From Glandiceps talaboti (lineage: Eukaryota; Hemichordata; Enteropneusta; Spengelidae): a DNA stretch of 55,000 nucleotides. The translations under genes and the position numbers were made by a program. The DNA lies in the NCBI RefSeq assembly GCF_964340395.1, contig NC_135567.1, positions 11,566,984-11,621,983 on the forward strand, written 5' to 3'. The notes beneath the pieces are model-generated. The model was not told the DNA's origin and did not search any database. It saw only the letters and a program-made list of their open reading frames with translations. Shown here piece by piece: positions 13,632-24,565 of the stretch. How positions within the stretch are numbered: position 1 is the stretch's first letter; each line of letters starts with the position of its first letter.

Positions 13632-13737
13632 ATATGTTGAGGGTAGAAGAAAATCAAGTCGGGTTTTTCGTCTCTACAAGCCTGTTTCGTGAGTAAATCA
13701 CTCGTCAGGAGATGTTGATGTACTACCCTCAACATAT
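13632..13737 (-). ncRNA. Type I hammerhead ribozyme (retroelement-type)
   Basis: Read on the minus strand, the catalytic core is complete: CUGACGA (13708-13702), stem II GUGA/UCAC (13701-13698 with 13692-13689) closing loop UUUAC, then GAAA (13688-13685). A very short stem III hairpin CAGGCUUG (13684-13677) is followed by UA at 13676-13675. The expected self-cleavage site is 3' of 13675, in a GUA triplet. Stem I starts with UCUC (13712-13709) paired to GAGA (13674-13671) and is capped by a perfect 15-bp inverted repeat (13737-13723 with 13646-13632). A minimal stem III with a long stem I is the known form in Penelope-like elements and animal retrozymes. (TA)n runs flank it, and no reverse transcriptase is nearby, so this is probably a lone non-autonomous copy. 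Confidence 0.85.
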
Positions 13738-13800
13738 ACTCCGCTCTGCGTGCAGACGTATCGAGCACTGTACTACGGACAAATCTTACTACTGACTTCC

Positions 13801-13804
13801 TATA

Positions 13805-13890
<86 letters not shown>
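13801..13890. repeat. (TA)n microsatellite
   Basis: A nearly pure TA run. With the shorter run at 13611-13635 it brackets the hammerhead ribozyme segment. Confidence 0.95.
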
Positions 13891-13892
<2 letters not shown>

Positions 13893-14467
13893 CTATATTT
13901 ACTTACACTAATTAATGACTTACATATACTATTTTATGACTCTTCAAACAGTTTAACTCTTCATGTTGAAATATATTCATTTGGAACCTTACTATCGATC
14001 CTGAGTAACATGTAATAATTTATCATTTGGACACGGTGACATTTCACCTACATACATGTATCACATAATGAAGGTTAGCTGTAATGTCTGGTACTAATCA
14101 TGCTTAAAGTACAGTCACATGTTAAGTATGTTTACCTTTGTACAGACAGGTTTTATAAAGAACATAGAATCAGGAGATAAATCAATACATTTTACATGTG
14201 TCATTATTTTCGGACTGCCCCCTGAATAGTATAAACTATTTTGAAATCTGAATAGACATAGCTTATATACCATATAGATTAAGCATGGTTATATTTTATG
14301 AATAAGTATAAAATAAAATAATAGTCATTCTATCAATAATATTAATCTGCAAAATGTGTAAGATTGGCATTTTGTTATCTAATCATCAGTCGATTATTTT
14401 CGTCACGCATTGCGCATGTTGCGACACCCAGTAGCAACTAATTGTTCAATGGCTTCAACTTCAGTAT

Positions 14468-14573
14468 CCAATAACATAAGGTCTACATAGCAATGGTTTC
14501 TTCCACTTGACAATAGACATCCCATAGGCTGAGATTTGCACCGGTCAACCATGTAGATAATACAGTATTAAAA
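14468..14573 (+). promoter_or_regulatory. Putative core promoter of gene 1 (CCAAT, TATA-like)
   Basis: A TATA-like 'tattaaaa' lies at 14566-14573, 71 bp before the ATG, which would put transcription start near 14598 with a 5' leader of about 40 nt. A 'ccaat' lies at 14468-14472. The distance from TATA-like box to ATG closely matches that in gene 2. This is inference from spacing; no transcript data. Confidence 0.4.
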
Positions 14574-14636
14574 GACATGATTTGTGGTCATTTTAGCAAC
14601 ACTAAAGCGGCTGGTGAATGGTGTGAAGCTACCACA

Positions 14637-14641
14637 ATGAG
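14637..14641 (+). CDS. Gene 1 exon 1 (start codon exon)
   Basis: The coding part is only ATG AG, followed by donor gtaaga. This start was chosen because the split Arg codon continues into a clean signal peptide in the next exon, and because gene 2 has the same arrangement (ATG AG|G). The leader 'ctaccaca' before the ATG gives a purine at -3. Confidence 0.7.
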
Positions 14642-14902
14642 GTAAGACACGGTGATTTCCGTTACGACGTTACAAATCCTTCTCTGGGATTTCTAACATG
14701 TGTGATTTAGAACTATTGAGTAATCTTCTAAAAACTGAATGGTTCTTTATAATCAGCCTCCCTATTTTTCTTTCCATAGGTTAACATATTTAACTCTACA
14801 CCTGTTGGTATTTTTCAACTTGGGATTGGTTGGCACGATTCAAGGTTCGTCACTTCAGATTAGCATGTTTATGTTATAACTGTAAGCATGCACAAAAAAC
14901 AC

Positions 14903-14936
<34 letters not shown>

Positions 14937-17632
14937 TGTATGTATGTATGTACGTATAAATAAATTGGCTGTATAACAATGTGAATATACGCTCTGCTAA
15001 TTTGTATGTATGTATGTATGTATGTATGTATGTATGTATGTATGTATGTATGTATGTATGTATATATGTATGTGAGGCTGAATAACCATATTCTCTAATT
15101 TTGAACAGTTCAAAAATGAAATGTTGATATTTAGTTTCATTTTGATTTTATTTCGATCGACAAAATTGTTTAGCAATCGTTGTATTTAGAGTTTTGTAAA
15201 TATCATAACCTGTAAACAAATTTACACTTTGCATTGATCTAGCCCTTGCCCCACTTACAATTTATTTGACAAGAGTTACACTCTATCCATTCATTTTGGA
15301 TTCATTTACAATATTTCCTGACATATTACCACAATAATGATTTACAGCTTCTAATTAATATTTGTATAAATCTGTTTATGTTTGTACTTTCAGTCAAAAC
15401 TGTTATTTGATATTGACTTATAATAATTTGCATTTATCATTTTTAATAATAGGTAATGCAATAGTGGCGAGTACGTTAACACTTAGCAAACCTGATCCAA
15501 CAAAGAGTGGTTTTATCAAGGGACAGGACACTGATACTGTGTTTAACGTAGACTATACTGTGACCGATCCCGTCACTGTGTCTCGTATTGAAATATATTT
15601 CAAAAATACCGATGATAGTTCAACCTCTACAAAGGTTTCTGCAGGTGGTACAAATGCACCCGTAGATGATGATCTTACGGCAGGCGAAGGATCGTACGAT
15701 GATCTCGAAGCAACGATTACACTACCGGACACAGACTGTTCCGACTACGACGAACTTTGTGCTAATATTGTAGTTGATGGTGGGACTGGTGATTCCGAAA
15801 AATGTATCGACTTTGGCAAAGATGAGGCTAAAGCTGGTCTAAAAGTTTGCGAAGGTAAAATCTAAAAATGTTACATCAAAATATTTGCCCCATTTCAAAT
15901 GTTGAAATTCAAACATTTGCAACTGCAAATTGCTTATAGTGCACTATACACGTATTGGCATTCGTTGTCAGACTTTTATCTAACAGTTTTTGAATGACTT
16001 GTTTATTGCACATTAGCTTAAACTAAACACTTGGTGGATTTCGGCTGCGAATTAACACAACGCATGCTTAGATTTAGTTACACTCAACTGCGAGAAAATA
16101 TTTGTTCGATGGAATCTGCTTTGGTAGACAGAAACAGCAAGGGATGTGTTACATTAGGACCTTATTTTCAACGCAATGTAGGCGTGATTGCCGGTTTACT
16201 ATGCAAGCGTTGGGTAATATTTAGCTTCAATAACAACCCCAGTAAGCAAAAATCTAACTAAGAATATATACTTATCATAGCAGAACTCAAAAAAGTTAGC
16301 TACCAACGAGCAACTCAATCGACTGCCTAAGATTTTGACAAAGAAGTGGTTTAAAAATAAAAAGAGGTTTAAATTAGTTAATGTCGTTTGTTCAATATGA
16401 TCTGGTCACTGTTGTTCAAGCATTCGCCATCTTTGTATTCAAACTTATTTCGTTAAGAGAGCACCCTGCGTACGGAATAAGATCTAGAATACATTGGTTT
16501 GCTTTACAATCATAAACTTTCATGCGGGTAGAGATCATATCCATAAACCGGATTTAAAGAACTTAATATCAAATTGAAGATAGGTAACGGCGCTGAGAAA
16601 TTAAGAAAAAATTATGTTATCAGCGACATACCAATTATCACTGTGTAATATTTCGCACAATACAAGAAACTATCCAGTTTTGGTTGCTGTCCAACAATAG
16701 AGATGACAGTATAAAGTACTAGTGGTGCGACGACGCAAATTATTTTTTTTTTCTAGTTTCGTACAGTGCACCGCTGGTGTGGTGCCACTCCCCCCCCCTG
16801 TTTTTTAAGGTTTATCATGCTGGTTATCATGATAAAATTTTATCTTTTCACAAATCTTGTAATAACGTACTTTGTTTTATGCGTATAGGATTAAGTTTGT
16901 AGACTATTTGTAAAAAAATCAACATATTAAATAACAGTGTGAATGTTTCCACATTCATAAACTGTCAAGAAAGATAGTACATTCATGGCTTTATTTGCGT
17001 ATTTCTTTTTTTTTCTGTTTAATTATTCTTTCTAATTGATTGCCAGTGACAAAATATTACACATATTTGTGACAAAAAACAATTTATTTCTACCGCAAAT
17101 GTAATTTGAAACAGTAACCAGATTTACACTGAATGCCTTCAGTAAGGGCAAAATAATCAGATTTGAGTTTCTACATACAGTAATTTTCGGAATGCAACAG
17201 AATATATGCTATTAATCATGTTTGATATAGGTGCCACATTGTATTGGTTTGAAGGGAATTAATAGCAATTATTAATTATGCAAACGAGTCATTGAAACTA
17301 TAAGATAGATACAGTGTTAATTTTTAACTGACTCATGCGCTTTTTATCATTAAATTTTATTGAATTTGAAGTATGCATTCTTAAGACATAGTGTAATTAC
17401 CAAAAAGCGTTAATTATGCATAGATTACTAATGCTCGCGGAATGTTTATCAAAATCTTAAAACTCTTTACCCATTGCCATAAACAACACGTGCACCAAAT
17501 CTGCACACAGACAGATAAATAGACTGACAGACAGACAGACACAGACAGACAGACAGACAGACGGAAAGACAAACAGACAGACAGACAGAAAGACAGACAG
17601 ACATACAGACACAGACAGATAGACAGAACGCC

Positions 17633-17697
<65 letters not shown>

Positions 17698-17824
17698 CGG
17701 GTATACATCAAACTATTTTAAAACTAATTTTAAATTTATTGATTTTTATCTATTCATTTTTTTTATTATTTCGGACAGTATTTTATTAGTTAATCGTTAA
17801 TGTAAATTTACTCATTATTATCCC

Positions 17825-17921
<97 letters not shown>

Positions 17922-20900
17922 CAGCCATTTGTTAATGTCATTTAATCAGTTACAACAAACGACCAATCGAGAAAATGGTTGACACATACATTAAAACATT
18001 TGCTATCCAAACCGCTTTCCATAGAAGATGCACACAAACCTAAGACATGTAATATAATTATGTAATGTTATTATAAAATAAATGTATGTCCACTAACAAA
18101 ATGTTAGACGTATGGTAACATTTTACCTATAATGAATTGCTCTGATTGTTGTTGCTGCTGTGAACTGCAGCAACATAGCTTTTTAGCTTATATTTTAAAA
18201 TATACATGTTATTCTTTAGAGAAGATCGACAAGGGAAGTGAGAATTTTTATCTTAGAGCATGTTTTTTTTTTCATTTCAAATACGTGGATTGTGACATAG
18301 CAAGGTAGCACTTGGATGCTAAGTGGATATATGCACGATTTAAACTATTGTGTTTACATTTGGCAAAACATTGGCAAAAATGTTAAACATTTTTATTACC
18401 ACACACTTTTTGGAAAACGTATGTAGTAATCACATAATCAGAACAATTTCGTTGCCATGTCAACATCAACCTATCGAGAAGAATGTGTGAATCTAGTTTT
18501 GTTCAGCCTAAAACGCGCCAAGTACTTTGAGTGAATCTGGATAAAAAAAACGCGTGTGATAGACCGTGATAGAATAAATAATACTGAAATCATACGACTT
18601 ATTTCTAATATTTTTTAACAGGTAACATTGCAGCTACATCATTGACAGTAACAGAGCCAGACCCAACAACCAGTGGATTTACTTCAGGTATTGCCACCAG
18701 TACAACGGTTACTGTAGGTTACTCTGTAACTGGTGATGGAGCATGTCCTACAGCGATAAAGTTGTATTTCAGCAATGGAGATGGTTCTATAACAACAGAA
18801 CCTAAGGTTGAAACTGGCGGCGCAAATGCTCCAGATGGCTCTGAAATTATTGTGGCCACAACTGAAGATTCATTTGACGACCTAACAGCAACTATTACGT
18901 TAGACAATGAAAACTGCAAGGATTACACAAAACTATGTGTCCTGATAGAAGTAGATGATGATGTTGACGATGATGCAGATAATGAGGCGTGTGCTCATTT
19001 TGGAACAACGGAAAGTGACGCCGGAACAAAAACATGCACTGGTAATTATCAGAATACACTTACATTCCACTGAGTACACATCGCTAATGTCAAAATTACA
19101 TATTCGTCATATAATTAAGATTAATGGTTGCAAGGTCTTGTTTTTCCTTTTTAATTTTGGAGTTTCGCGAACCGACTGAGAGGTTCTATTGGTTTGTTGT
19201 TGTCTATAGTAACTAATATTTATTCGTTCATTCTTTTTTCCCCTTCAATATTTCATGAACAGATCTTGCCACTGGTATACTCGTAATTAAGGAACAAACT
19301 CCGATAGATTGCGTTGCCGGTGCAACGATATCTTTTGATTTGCATGTATGTGACATCGCTGGCACTGGTGGAACAATAGAGTCTGTCAAATTCTATTACA
19401 ATACAGGTGAAACATACGATTCTACGAGTAGTACTGAGGCATACGATTCTACAATAACTGGTACTATCACTGCAGGTGGAGGGGAAACATTTTCTCAGGA
19501 GAATAAAGCGTTCACTGCCATGACCGGTTGTGTACATACGCATCTATGTGCTGTTGTCAAAGTAACTGACGACGATAATGAGATTAATGACGATTCCTGC
19601 ATACCATTAGACCTTACATCGGGAAGCACAACCGATTGCCCTGGTAAGTACAACACATACGCTGTCACTAACCTTGAGTGCGCATGTGTCATGCCGATAA
19701 TTATGCCATGAGAAGCGTTGGCACATTCAATACATCACATCATGTAATTCTGACTTCACACACAATGTTCACTGGCACTCTCCTGTGTCTTAATCACAGT
19801 CCAGTGTTGTTTATATCTGCCAATACTCAAATCTTAACTATACATTCGAAGGTCGATATTGTTTTTGTTCTTTGTGTTATTTTTCTCATGTCCACGTCTA
19901 TCATCTCCCGTGAAATGCTTCAAGGAGTGACTCTTTTCAATAATAATAATCTGAACAGCTATGTGATGTCTTTAACTATCTCCTGGTATAATTTTGCTTT
20001 GTGCATATCATTACAGGGGATTTGAGTGCTGATACATTCACCTTGACAACACCAGATCCAGTAACCAGTGGATTTACTGCAGGGGTTGAGACGGCTATTG
20101 TATTCAATCTTGCATATACAATAGATGGTGATGGAGCTGCGCCAACCGCTGTTAAGGTATACTTTAGTGATGACAGTGGAGGCACGACAACAGATATGAT
20201 AACAGCCGGTGGTACGAATGCCCCAGACGGTTCTGAAATTCTTACTGTAGCGGATTCCTACTCTGGTCTAACGGCATCAGTAACTCTTGATCAAGAACTT
20301 TGTGACGTGCTAACCAAATTGTGTGCGTTCGTCGAAGCTATCGATGATGATGGTGACAACAACGACGCATGTGTTGAGTTTGGAGTAGGAGCAGAAAAAG
20401 CAGGAACTAAAACATGTCCAGGTAATATCAATTTAAAAGTAGACATAACTATAAGATGCACAAACCAAGATGTTGTCTTTGAACTGAAATATTAGTTATA
20501 TACCAGGTCGTCATGGCATCATGTCTACGACACTGGTCCTGCGGTGATTGAAATTAGATTTTTCATGGATTACTTTTTAGGAGGTATAAATATATTTATT
20601 CCCGATATTGTTTTTCATTAACCTGTGACCATGATCGAAGGGTTGTCACTATAAGTCTCTAGCTCTCTTGGTTCACTTGTACATCCCTTCGCTAACGGAT
20701 TTTAAACACAGACAGTGTTATCTAATAGTCCCACATCGTAGATATGTGCTTTTCGCATACATTACAGAACCTTTCTTTTGTAATTAGGACGTATTCCATG
20801 TAAATTACTCATTTATTATTCATTTATTATAAATGAAAATATGTCAAGTTGGGTTTCAGTAGTGTTATGCAAATATTGTGTGAATAATAATTAATACCAA

Positions 20901-23583
20901 CATTATTTTCTTAATGCCTGTAGATGGGTTGAACTGATTAGTTATAAGCAGGGTTATTGCTTTAGCTTCAGTTAACCACTTGTTAAAATTTACCACTTGT
21001 CCGGTGTACAGAAATATTTTGGGTAAAATGTTTCTGACACACAGTTTGTTAATATTAACGATGCACCGATTACATTCAACACTTCTCACAAGTCAGGGCA
21101 TGTTTGTTCGCTGATTCATTAGACATCTCCTGGGAACTCAATATATTGTTTCTGTAAAGACGACAATGGTTTACGATGATGCACTGACCACAAAATACGG
21201 AGATTATCACAGGGACAATTGTAGTTATGTTATCAAAAAGGACGTCAACACATGACATAACTAACATGACTCTGGAAAGATCGTTTATAGGTGGTTGCAA
21301 TATGTCACCCCTTTCTGTGTATTGCATTTATGATTATTTGCACTTGACTTGATATTAATGTGTTTATTTACACAGATCTCGCCTCTGGCAAGTTTGCTAT
21401 CACTGATCCATCAGCTGTAGTCTGTACTTCTGAAACTAGTATTACATTTGATCTCCATGTATGCGATGCAGGGGGTCTCGGTGGTACGGTAACTGGCATC
21501 GAAATCCATTATTCGGACGATACAACTGTAGACGCTGGTAGTACAGCCGTTGGGACGGTGGATTTAACTACATCTGTAGATGTAACGGCTGGAGGGTATC
21601 ACGACTTCGCTCACGAAGTAGTCACCATTATACCACCTGATTGCACAGACATCACCCACATATGTTCAGTTATCGTGGTCGAGGGTGATGATACACCTAC
21701 CAACGATGATTCTTGTGTGGTGCTCGACCTCACCGCTGTCAGTACAGAGCATTGTTCTGGTAAGGAATTATGTCTTCTTTGACGTAGTTATAACTTGTAC
21801 CACTATACTATAGTAACTACCCCAGCCTGTTTACTGCGCTGTAGACATACATCCCCAGCGGACTAGAGGGTATGGCCATCTTACATCTAATGATATTTCT
21901 CAAAAACACAGTAAATAGGTTATAACTATCAGAGAATGACTACAGTGGTCAGCGTTACAACCTTCGAATTGTTAGGCCTAGAACAAAGAACTTGGCTCCG
22001 GTTAACCTACCCTACCTATTTTTTATTTTTTTATTTTTTTTACTGGTGACCCTTATTTTTGTACATATTCAGAAAAAAATTCACGATACTTCGCGAGACA
22101 CATTTAATGTGGCAACTGACATTATTGGATGTGGAAATTGGCATTAACTTAAAAAAAGACATTACATTTGTATAAAACTGTTCCTCCAATCTGTAATAGC
22201 TGTACATCTGGTGAGAAGAAACCAATAATACAGATAATGTATGGAAAACATCGGCAAATGTAATTACCTAAACTAGACTCTCACATATGGACACAATATA
22301 TATATGAAAGAATAAAATCAAAATCTACCTAACCATCTGTTCTAAAATTGAGCCTTATCGGAACCACACTTTTTTAGGCCTTACAGTGAATGAAGTAAGA
22401 ATGTGACAACTTCATGTAAAGACAGAATTAAGTAAAATAAAAAAAATCACAGATACAACAAAAATGGAAGCCTCTCATGTAGAAACGGGGTCACGATAAC
22501 TCTCCTATCTGTTTCTTTATTTCTGTGAAAGTTAGTCATGTCATAAAGTAATCGTTTAGACGTCCATGTACTTTTTCGAATTTAGCGCTCGCAGAAACAC
22601 TTTGTTTATTTAAGAGTTTATCCATCCCATTTCTCATTTTAGCATTATATGCTATCAATTCACTGTTGCTATGGACATGGTAATTTTGTCAAGCATATAT
22701 GTGTTTACTTTTACATGTTCATTCACTTGCCTACCAATCACAGTTATTGGTATAATTCATAACATTAATGAACATTTTACATATACCATTTTAACTGTAG
22801 TCTCACTGCTAATCCAATCTTCATTTGCCATGTGAAGTGTAAAGCTCATTTTTATTTTTGGACTAGCATGGAATTCAAATAACTTGTCTTCTTTTGTCTT
22901 TTGTATTTCTTTTTGGACCCTGAAGACCTTGAATCTGGTAAGTGTCGTAAAAGGGCACATTTTGTAAAATGGTGTAGATATGTCTTAGATTAGTATTATA
23001 CTGGGTGTATTGCTGTTAATGTATAGTTATACACTATAAGCTCATTCGAACTGCATTTCTCAGACGAAAAAAAAACTGTTTTTAGAGACACCGTTATATC
23101 ATTATTGTTTTACTAATCAGCTTATTTGTATATTTCTCTCGTTGCTCATTAAATATTACAAGTGTGACTTATAAGCCCATTGTGCTGGGAGGTTGTGCTT
23201 CCACTTTCGTCTAGTTATTGTTAATCCATGCACTTTTCAATCCTTTACGTCAAAAAAATAAACAAATTATCTGACAATTTGCCTTTCATATTACTAGTAT
23301 ATGTCATTCGTCAAGTTGATATCTCGTGTCATTGTCAAACGTGACTGCATGCCTGTTGATATTGGTCATTTTAACAAGTTGAAATATGTAATTATTCAAA
23401 AACATTTTTGTTAATGAAAGTAAGATACATTATACCTAAGAAAGGATCCGTATATGTTCCTGTATTTTATTAAAATATATATTTACTATTTGGCTTTATG
23501 CAGGTGCTGTGTCCAGTTTCTTGATTGGAATTAATTATCTTGTTGCCATGGTAATGATAGCATGCATGACTATCTTGCTGTAA
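14637..23583 (+). CDS. Gene 1: secreted, probably GPI-anchored, A-A-B-A-B multidomain protein
   Basis: Nine coding exons: 14637-14641, 14780-14844, 15453-15854, 18622-19041, 19263-19643, 20017-20421, 21376-21759, 22926-22937 and 23504-23583. They join in frame to 717 codons. Predicted layout: signal peptide 1-22; modules A1 24-157, A2 158-297, B1 298-424, A3 425-559, B2 560-687; linker 688-691; hydrophobic tail 692-717. Apart from the first intron (phase 2) every junction is phase 1, so each module exon is symmetrical. I do not recognise the modules. The Cys pattern and acidic motifs suggest disulphide-bonded extracellular beta domains, possibly binding metal, but the function is unknown. A surface adhesion or recognition role is only inference from domain repetition and the presumed anchor. 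Confidence 0.8.
14780..14844 (+). CDS. Gene 1 exon 2: signal peptide
   Basis: The acceptor is '...tttctttccatag'. The 65-nt exon completes Arg2 and reads LTYLTLHLLVFFNLGLVG and a few further residues, a typical secretory signal with a single Arg before a hydrophobic core. It ends in phase 1 at donor gttcgt, a weaker match than the other donors. The next exon starts with the matching phase. Cleavage is expected around residues 20-23. Confidence 0.75.
14905..15076. repeat. (GTAT)n microsatellites in gene 1 intron 2
   Basis: Two runs, about 14908-14954 and 15003-15075, separated by about 50 bp of unique sequence. Confidence 0.95.
15453..15854 (+). CDS. Gene 1 exon 3: module A1
   Basis: A 402-nt exon, phase 1 at both ends (acceptor 'ttttaataatag', donor gtaaaa), encoding 134 residues. 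Family A signature: 'KPDPTKSGFIKG' near the start, 'IEIYFKN', 'AGGTNAP', 'YDDLEATITLP', then 'DCSDYDELC' (C-x6-C), 'EKC' and a terminal 'KVCEG'. It has four Cys, all in the C-terminal third. A1 is the most diverged A module: it lacks the 'GDG..PTA' segment of A2 and A3 and has a shortened acidic stretch. Hydrophobic and polar residues alternate, consistent with beta strands (inference). Confidence 0.85.
15855..18621 (+). other. Gene 1 intron 3 (2.8 kb), with microsatellites
   Basis: GT-AG intron, the longest in the gene. It contains an imperfect (CAGA)n run (about 17510-17697), a (TA)n run (17828-17890) and (TG)n (17892-17920). I found no extra domain exon; the small frame at 16031-16261 carries none of the module motifs. 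Confidence 0.75.
17510..17920. repeat. (CAGA)n, (TA)n and (TG)n microsatellites
   Basis: Three arrays in one intron. The CAGA run opens two reading frames on the minus strand full of Ser-Val-Cys-Leu repeats; these are repeat artefacts. Confidence 0.95.
18622..19041 (+). CDS. Gene 1 exon 4: module A2
   Basis: A 420-nt symmetrical phase 1 exon (acceptor 'tattttttaacag', donor gtaatt), 140 residues. Motifs in order: 'EPDPTTSGFTSG', 'GDGACPTAIKLYFSNGDG', 'TGGANAPDGSEI', 'FDDLTATITLD', 'NCKDYTKLC' (C-x6-C), a strongly acidic stretch 'VDDDVDDDADNEAC', then 'AGTKTCTG'. It has one extra Cys ('GACPT') compared with A1 and A3, which could be free or pair elsewhere. A2 and A3 are the closest pair of A modules. 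The DD-rich segment looks like a loop that could bind divalent metal (inference). Confidence 0.88.
19263..19643 (+). CDS. Gene 1 exon 5: module B1
   Basis: A 381-nt symmetrical phase 1 exon (acceptor 'tttcatgaacag', donor gtaagt), 127 residues, only 221 bp after A2. The B signature differs from A at the N-terminal half: a Cys ('PIDC'), then 'ISFDLHVCDIAGTGGTIESV', 'FYYNTG', later 'GCVHTHLC' (C-x5-C), 'KVTDDDNEINDDSC' and a terminal 'TDCPG'. Six Cys, in the same order as in B2 and in the gene 2 module, would fit three disulphides (inference). Confidence 0.87.
20017..20421 (+). CDS. Gene 1 exon 6: module A3
   Basis: A 405-nt symmetrical phase 1 exon (acceptor 'catatcattacag', donor gtaata), 135 residues. 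Signature: 'TPDPVTSGFTAG', 'GDGAAPTAVKVYFSDDSGG', 'AGGTNAPDGSEI', 'YSGLTASVTLD', 'LCDVLTKLC' (C-x6-C), 'AIDDDGDNNDAC' and 'AGTKTCPG'. Four Cys at the conserved A positions. High similarity to A2 suggests that an A-B pair was duplicated. Confidence 0.88.
20422..21375 (+). other. Gene 1 intron 6
   Basis: A GT-AG intron of 954 bp with no exon-like sequence seen; minus-strand frames at 20865-21327 carry no recognised motif. Confidence 0.7.
21376..21759 (+). CDS. Gene 1 exon 7: module B2
   Basis: A 384-nt symmetrical phase 1 exon (acceptor 'tttatttacacag', donor gtaagg), 128 residues. It begins 'DLASGKFAITDPS', close to the 'DLATGILVI' start of B1. It keeps 'ITFDLHVCDAGGLGGTVTG', a Cys cluster 'DCTDITHIC' (C-x6-C), 'EGDDTPTNDDSC', 'VVLDLTAVSTEHC' and a final Ser-Gly across the junction. 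Six Cys in B order. This is the last module before the linker and C-terminal tail. Confidence 0.87.
21760..22925 (+). other. Gene 1 intron 7
   Basis: 1,166 bp, no supported exon or repeat array. Ends in a long pyrimidine-rich tract (around 22890-22920) before the mini-exon acceptor. Confidence 0.6.
22926..22937 (+). CDS. Gene 1 exon 8: 12-nt mini-exon
   Basis: 'accttgaatctg' lies between a pyrimidine-rich acceptor ending 'ccctgaag' and a consensus donor gtaagt. It encodes Asp-Leu-Glu-Ser in phase 1-1, so including or skipping it keeps the frame. It sits between module B2 and the hydrophobic tail. Short exons can be false positives; the strong sites and fitting phase favour it. Confidence 0.5.
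23504..23583 (+). CDS. Gene 1 exon 9: hydrophobic C-terminus (likely GPI signal) and stop
   Basis: The acceptor is 'tggctttatgcag'. The exon reads G-AVSS, then 'FLIGINYLVAMVMIACMTIL' plus one Leu, then TAA at 23581-23583. A small-residue cluster (Gly/Ala/Ser) followed by about 20 hydrophobic residues running to the stop, with no charged cytoplasmic tail, is the usual form of a GPI-attachment signal. A very short-tailed transmembrane anchor is the alternative. Confidence 0.75.
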
Positions 23584-24565
23584 ACACAATGTAAGTTTGA
23601 TTTTTAGAACAGTGCCAAAATATAAACGTTCTTCTCACGTTTTTTATCTATTTGTTATGAAAAAATTACAATACGTGACAACACTTTATTCGTAATAATC
23701 ACCATCTTATCGAATAACTTGTATTATTATATTATCTTCATGTATGTTACATATTCAAATTGATGCAGGGGGACCTACAGATAGTACCAGAGACTCTCCT
23801 GTAAATTGCATCTCATACCCTCATATTTTAAGATAGAAATTGTAAGTTCAGGTTGGAAATAACGAATGCCCAATATGCTGAAGTTTAGTCCTGACACTGA
23901 TTCGTGACTTTCACGAAGAACAAAGTTGAAGCAATTATATGGCGTTTCAATTTTTTTCCAAACTATCTACATCTACAAGATTTTTATTGTTTGATTTCTC
24001 TCCAGATTGACACACTTCTACTGACTTGCACTCCGGATGGTTCTGATTCTGATAAAAAAAAATGAGAATATCTCCAATGGAAATACAAACGAGTGATCAA
24101 CATACCGCATGGTTAGAATATTCACAACGTTCAAACTAAGTGTATGAAAATGTACACTGTTTCCAATCGTCGTTAGTTTTCATGATTTTCTATAAATGTT
24201 CGTTGAAGGCATAAGTACATTATTCCCCAAACGTTGTGTTCATCAATGGGAAAGTACTCGTGACCTCTGGGCTTATAACATCTCGTCTAGGGAGTAATGA
24301 TAGTAAGGCCCTTTAGGTCACTAGTATTTTCTCTGGCTGAACGAAGAAAAATATTAGCTGTATAATATCGCGTTATACGTAAGAATCCCTAGATTGCTTG
24401 AGATACAATCCTACCCTCTTTTATCATTTATGACGGTCACCTGAGGAGTATGATAAAAGAAGGCATGGTAATGTAATTAAAATTAAAAACTGTATGAATT
24501 TGTACACAATATTACTAAGCCATTTCACTCAAACAATTTACTAAAGAAAACTAATTGAAATAAAC
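23584..24565 (+). other. Gene 1 presumed 3' UTR with an intron just after the stop
   Basis: A perfect donor gtaagt lies at 23591-23596, seven bases after the stop codon. The best acceptor is 'gatttctctccag' ending at 24005, which would give a 3' UTR exon from 24006. A possible polyadenylation signal aataaa is at 24559-24564. All of this is inferred from motifs. Confidence 0.35.

Noticed and set aside
16031-16261. A possible extra exon in gene 1 intron 3
   Set aside because: None of the A or B motifs, no symmetrical phase 1 splice sites around it.
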